From: Candidatus Omnitrophota bacterium
GTDB lineage: Bacteria > Omnitrophota > Gorgyraeia > Gygaellales > Profunditerraquicolaceae
Direction of reading: 5' to 3'
Assembly: GCA_028687525.1 (NCBI GenBank)
Contig: JAQTZX010000062.1
Span: forward strand, 1 to 7,244
Length of the DNA stretch: 7,244 nt
Shown here: positions 6,474 to 7,244 of the stretch, piece by piece
How the letters are laid out: the number at the start of each line of letters is the position of its first letter
How positions within the stretch are numbered: the first letter of the stretch is position 1
Notes under the pieces: model-generated
The model's input: only the letters and a program-made list of their open reading frames with translations
Databases searched by the model: none
What the model was told of the DNA's origin: nothing
Translations under genes and position numbers: made by a program

Positions 6474-6522
6474 GCGGGGAATTTATCCGCCTTCGCGCAG
6501 AGAATACCCTGTGTAAGCAGGG
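6472..6522 (+). other. Two hairpins in the hisC-aroF gap
   Basis: AGGCGGG (6472-6478) pairs with TCCGCCT (6486-6492), 7 pairs including one G-T around a 7-base loop, and overlaps the hisC stop codon. CCCTG (6507-6511) pairs with CAGGG (6518-6522), and its 3' arm runs into the purine-rich aroF ribosome site. Neither has a T-run, so they are not evident terminators. A role in mRNA stability or aroF translation is possible but unproven. Confidence 0.35.
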
Positions 6523-6530
6523 AGGGGAGG
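6521..6530 (+). promoter_or_regulatory. Purine-rich Shine-Dalgarno region of aroF
   Basis: GGAGGGGAGG ends 7 bases before ATG 6538 and offers two overlapping GGAGG-like cores. It fixes the aroF start. Its first two bases belong to the 3' arm of the preceding small hairpin. Confidence 0.75.
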
Positions 6531-6537
6531 AAAAGAT

Positions 6538-7244
6538 ATGATCATTGTTCTGCGTCCCGGTGTTACCGATGAACAGATAGAACATCTTACGGAAAAAATC
6601 CAAAAACTTGGTTTGACCCCGCATTTGTCCCGGGGTACCGAACGTACTATTATCGGCGTAATCGGCCCCGAGGATATATTGCGCCTGACTCCGCTGGAAG
6701 TTTTTCCCGGAGTGGAAAAAGTTATTCCCGTACTCGCGCCGTATAAGCTGGTTTCACAGGAGTTCAAGAAAGAGCCTTCGGTCATCGATGTGGGAAAAGG
6801 GATAAAGATAGGCGGAAAACATATCGAGGTCATGGCCGGTCCCTGCGCGGTGGAAAATCCGGACCTGCTTTATGAGATTGCGGCAGAGGTCAAAAAAGCG
6901 GGGGTGAGGATCCTGCGTGGAGGCGCTTTTAAGCCTCGGACATCCCCGTATAGTTTTCAGGGGCTGGGTGAAGAGGGGCTTAAGTATTTAAACAGGGTAG
7001 GAAAAGACCTGGATATGGCGACGGTCAGCGAAGTTATGGATCCGAGGGATGTGGAATTGGTGGCGCGGCACGTGGACATTTTACAAATCGGGGCGCGCAA
7101 CATGCAGAATTTCAATCGCCTGAAAGAAGTCGGTTTGACCAAAAAAACGGTTATGTTGAAGCGGGGCTTGTCATCCACCATTAAAGAACTGCTTATGTCC
7201 GCGGAATATATTCTCTCCGGAGGCAACTTTAACGTTATTTTGTG
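6538..7244 (+). CDS. aroF: 3-deoxy-7-phosphoheptulonate (DAHP) synthase, class I-beta, partial at 3' end
   Basis: Condenses phosphoenolpyruvate with erythrose 4-phosphate, the first step of the shikimate pathway. The frame is open from ATG 6538 to the window edge, 235 residues. The N-terminus (MIIVLRPGVTDEQIEHL through VLAPYKLVSQEF, about 1-76) matches the ferredoxin-like regulatory domain of the Thermotoga maritima enzyme, which mediates feedback inhibition by aromatic amino acids. The catalytic barrel begins with VMAGPCAVE (metal-ligand C103), then RGGAFKPRTSPYSFQGLGEE (K132 contacts PEP), DILQIGARNMQNF and MLKRG. The remaining metal ligands (His, Glu and Asp in the last third) lie beyond the window. 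By comparison with a family length of about 340, roughly 100 residues are missing. It follows hisC by 64 bases. Confidence 0.95.
   Translation, partial: MIIVLRPGVTDEQIEHLTEKIQKLGLTPHLSRGTERTIIGVIGPEDILRLTPLEVFPGVEKVIPVLAPYKLVSQEFKKEPSVIDVGKGIKIGGKHIEVMAGPCAVENPDLLYEIAAEVKKAGVRILRGGAFKPRTSPYSFQGLGEEGLKYLNRVGKDLDMATVSEVMDPRDVELVARHVDILQIGARNMQNFNRLKEVGLTKKTVMLKRGLSSTIKELLMSAEYILSGGNFNVIL

Overview
This window is an ordinary stretch of bacterial housekeeping chromosome with all genes on the + strand, packed tightly and of even base composition. I see no mobile element, CRISPR array, phage gene or tRNA, and no convincing unknown system. It resembles an uncultivated, Gram-negative-type lineage, possibly PVC-related such as Omnitrophota. 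That placement is a low-confidence impression from gene order and protein style, not a demonstrated result.

Layout. Region 1 (1-1680) holds a coiled-coil C4 zinc-ribbon protein (43-786), a short RNase HI (776-1189) and the RNA subunit of RNase P (rnpB, type A, about 1184-1676). The rnhA stop codon lies inside the first helix of rnpB, and a T-run follows the closing strand of that helix. Region 2 (1728-3669) holds yebC, ruvC and ruvA: a YebC-family translation or regulatory factor, the Holliday-junction resolvase and the junction-binding subunit of the branch-migration motor. ruvB is not present. Region 3 (3674-4267) is scpB, a subunit of the SMC condensin complex. Region 4 (4257-7244) is an aromatic amino-acid block: pheA (chorismate mutase-prephenate dehydratase-ACT), a hisC-type aminotransferase, and a DAHP synthase (aroF, class I-beta with N-terminal regulatory domain) that runs off the window.

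How the genes work together. The aromatic block covers the entry step to the shikimate pathway (DAHP synthase), the branch to phenylpyruvate (PheA) and a transaminase that could finish phenylalanine or tyrosine. Both the first and the branch enzyme carry regulatory domains, which suggests end-product feedback. RuvA and RuvC process recombination junctions and ScpB acts in chromosome segregation, so the middle of the window concerns chromosome maintenance. The first region concerns RNA: RNase H removes RNA from RNA/DNA hybrids and RNase P matures tRNA 5' ends.

The points most worth a second look are the overlap of the rnhA stop codon with the rnpB P1 helix, three gene junctions that overlap by exactly 11 bases, a RuvA whose acidic pin looks altered, and extra hairpins in the RNase P RNA.
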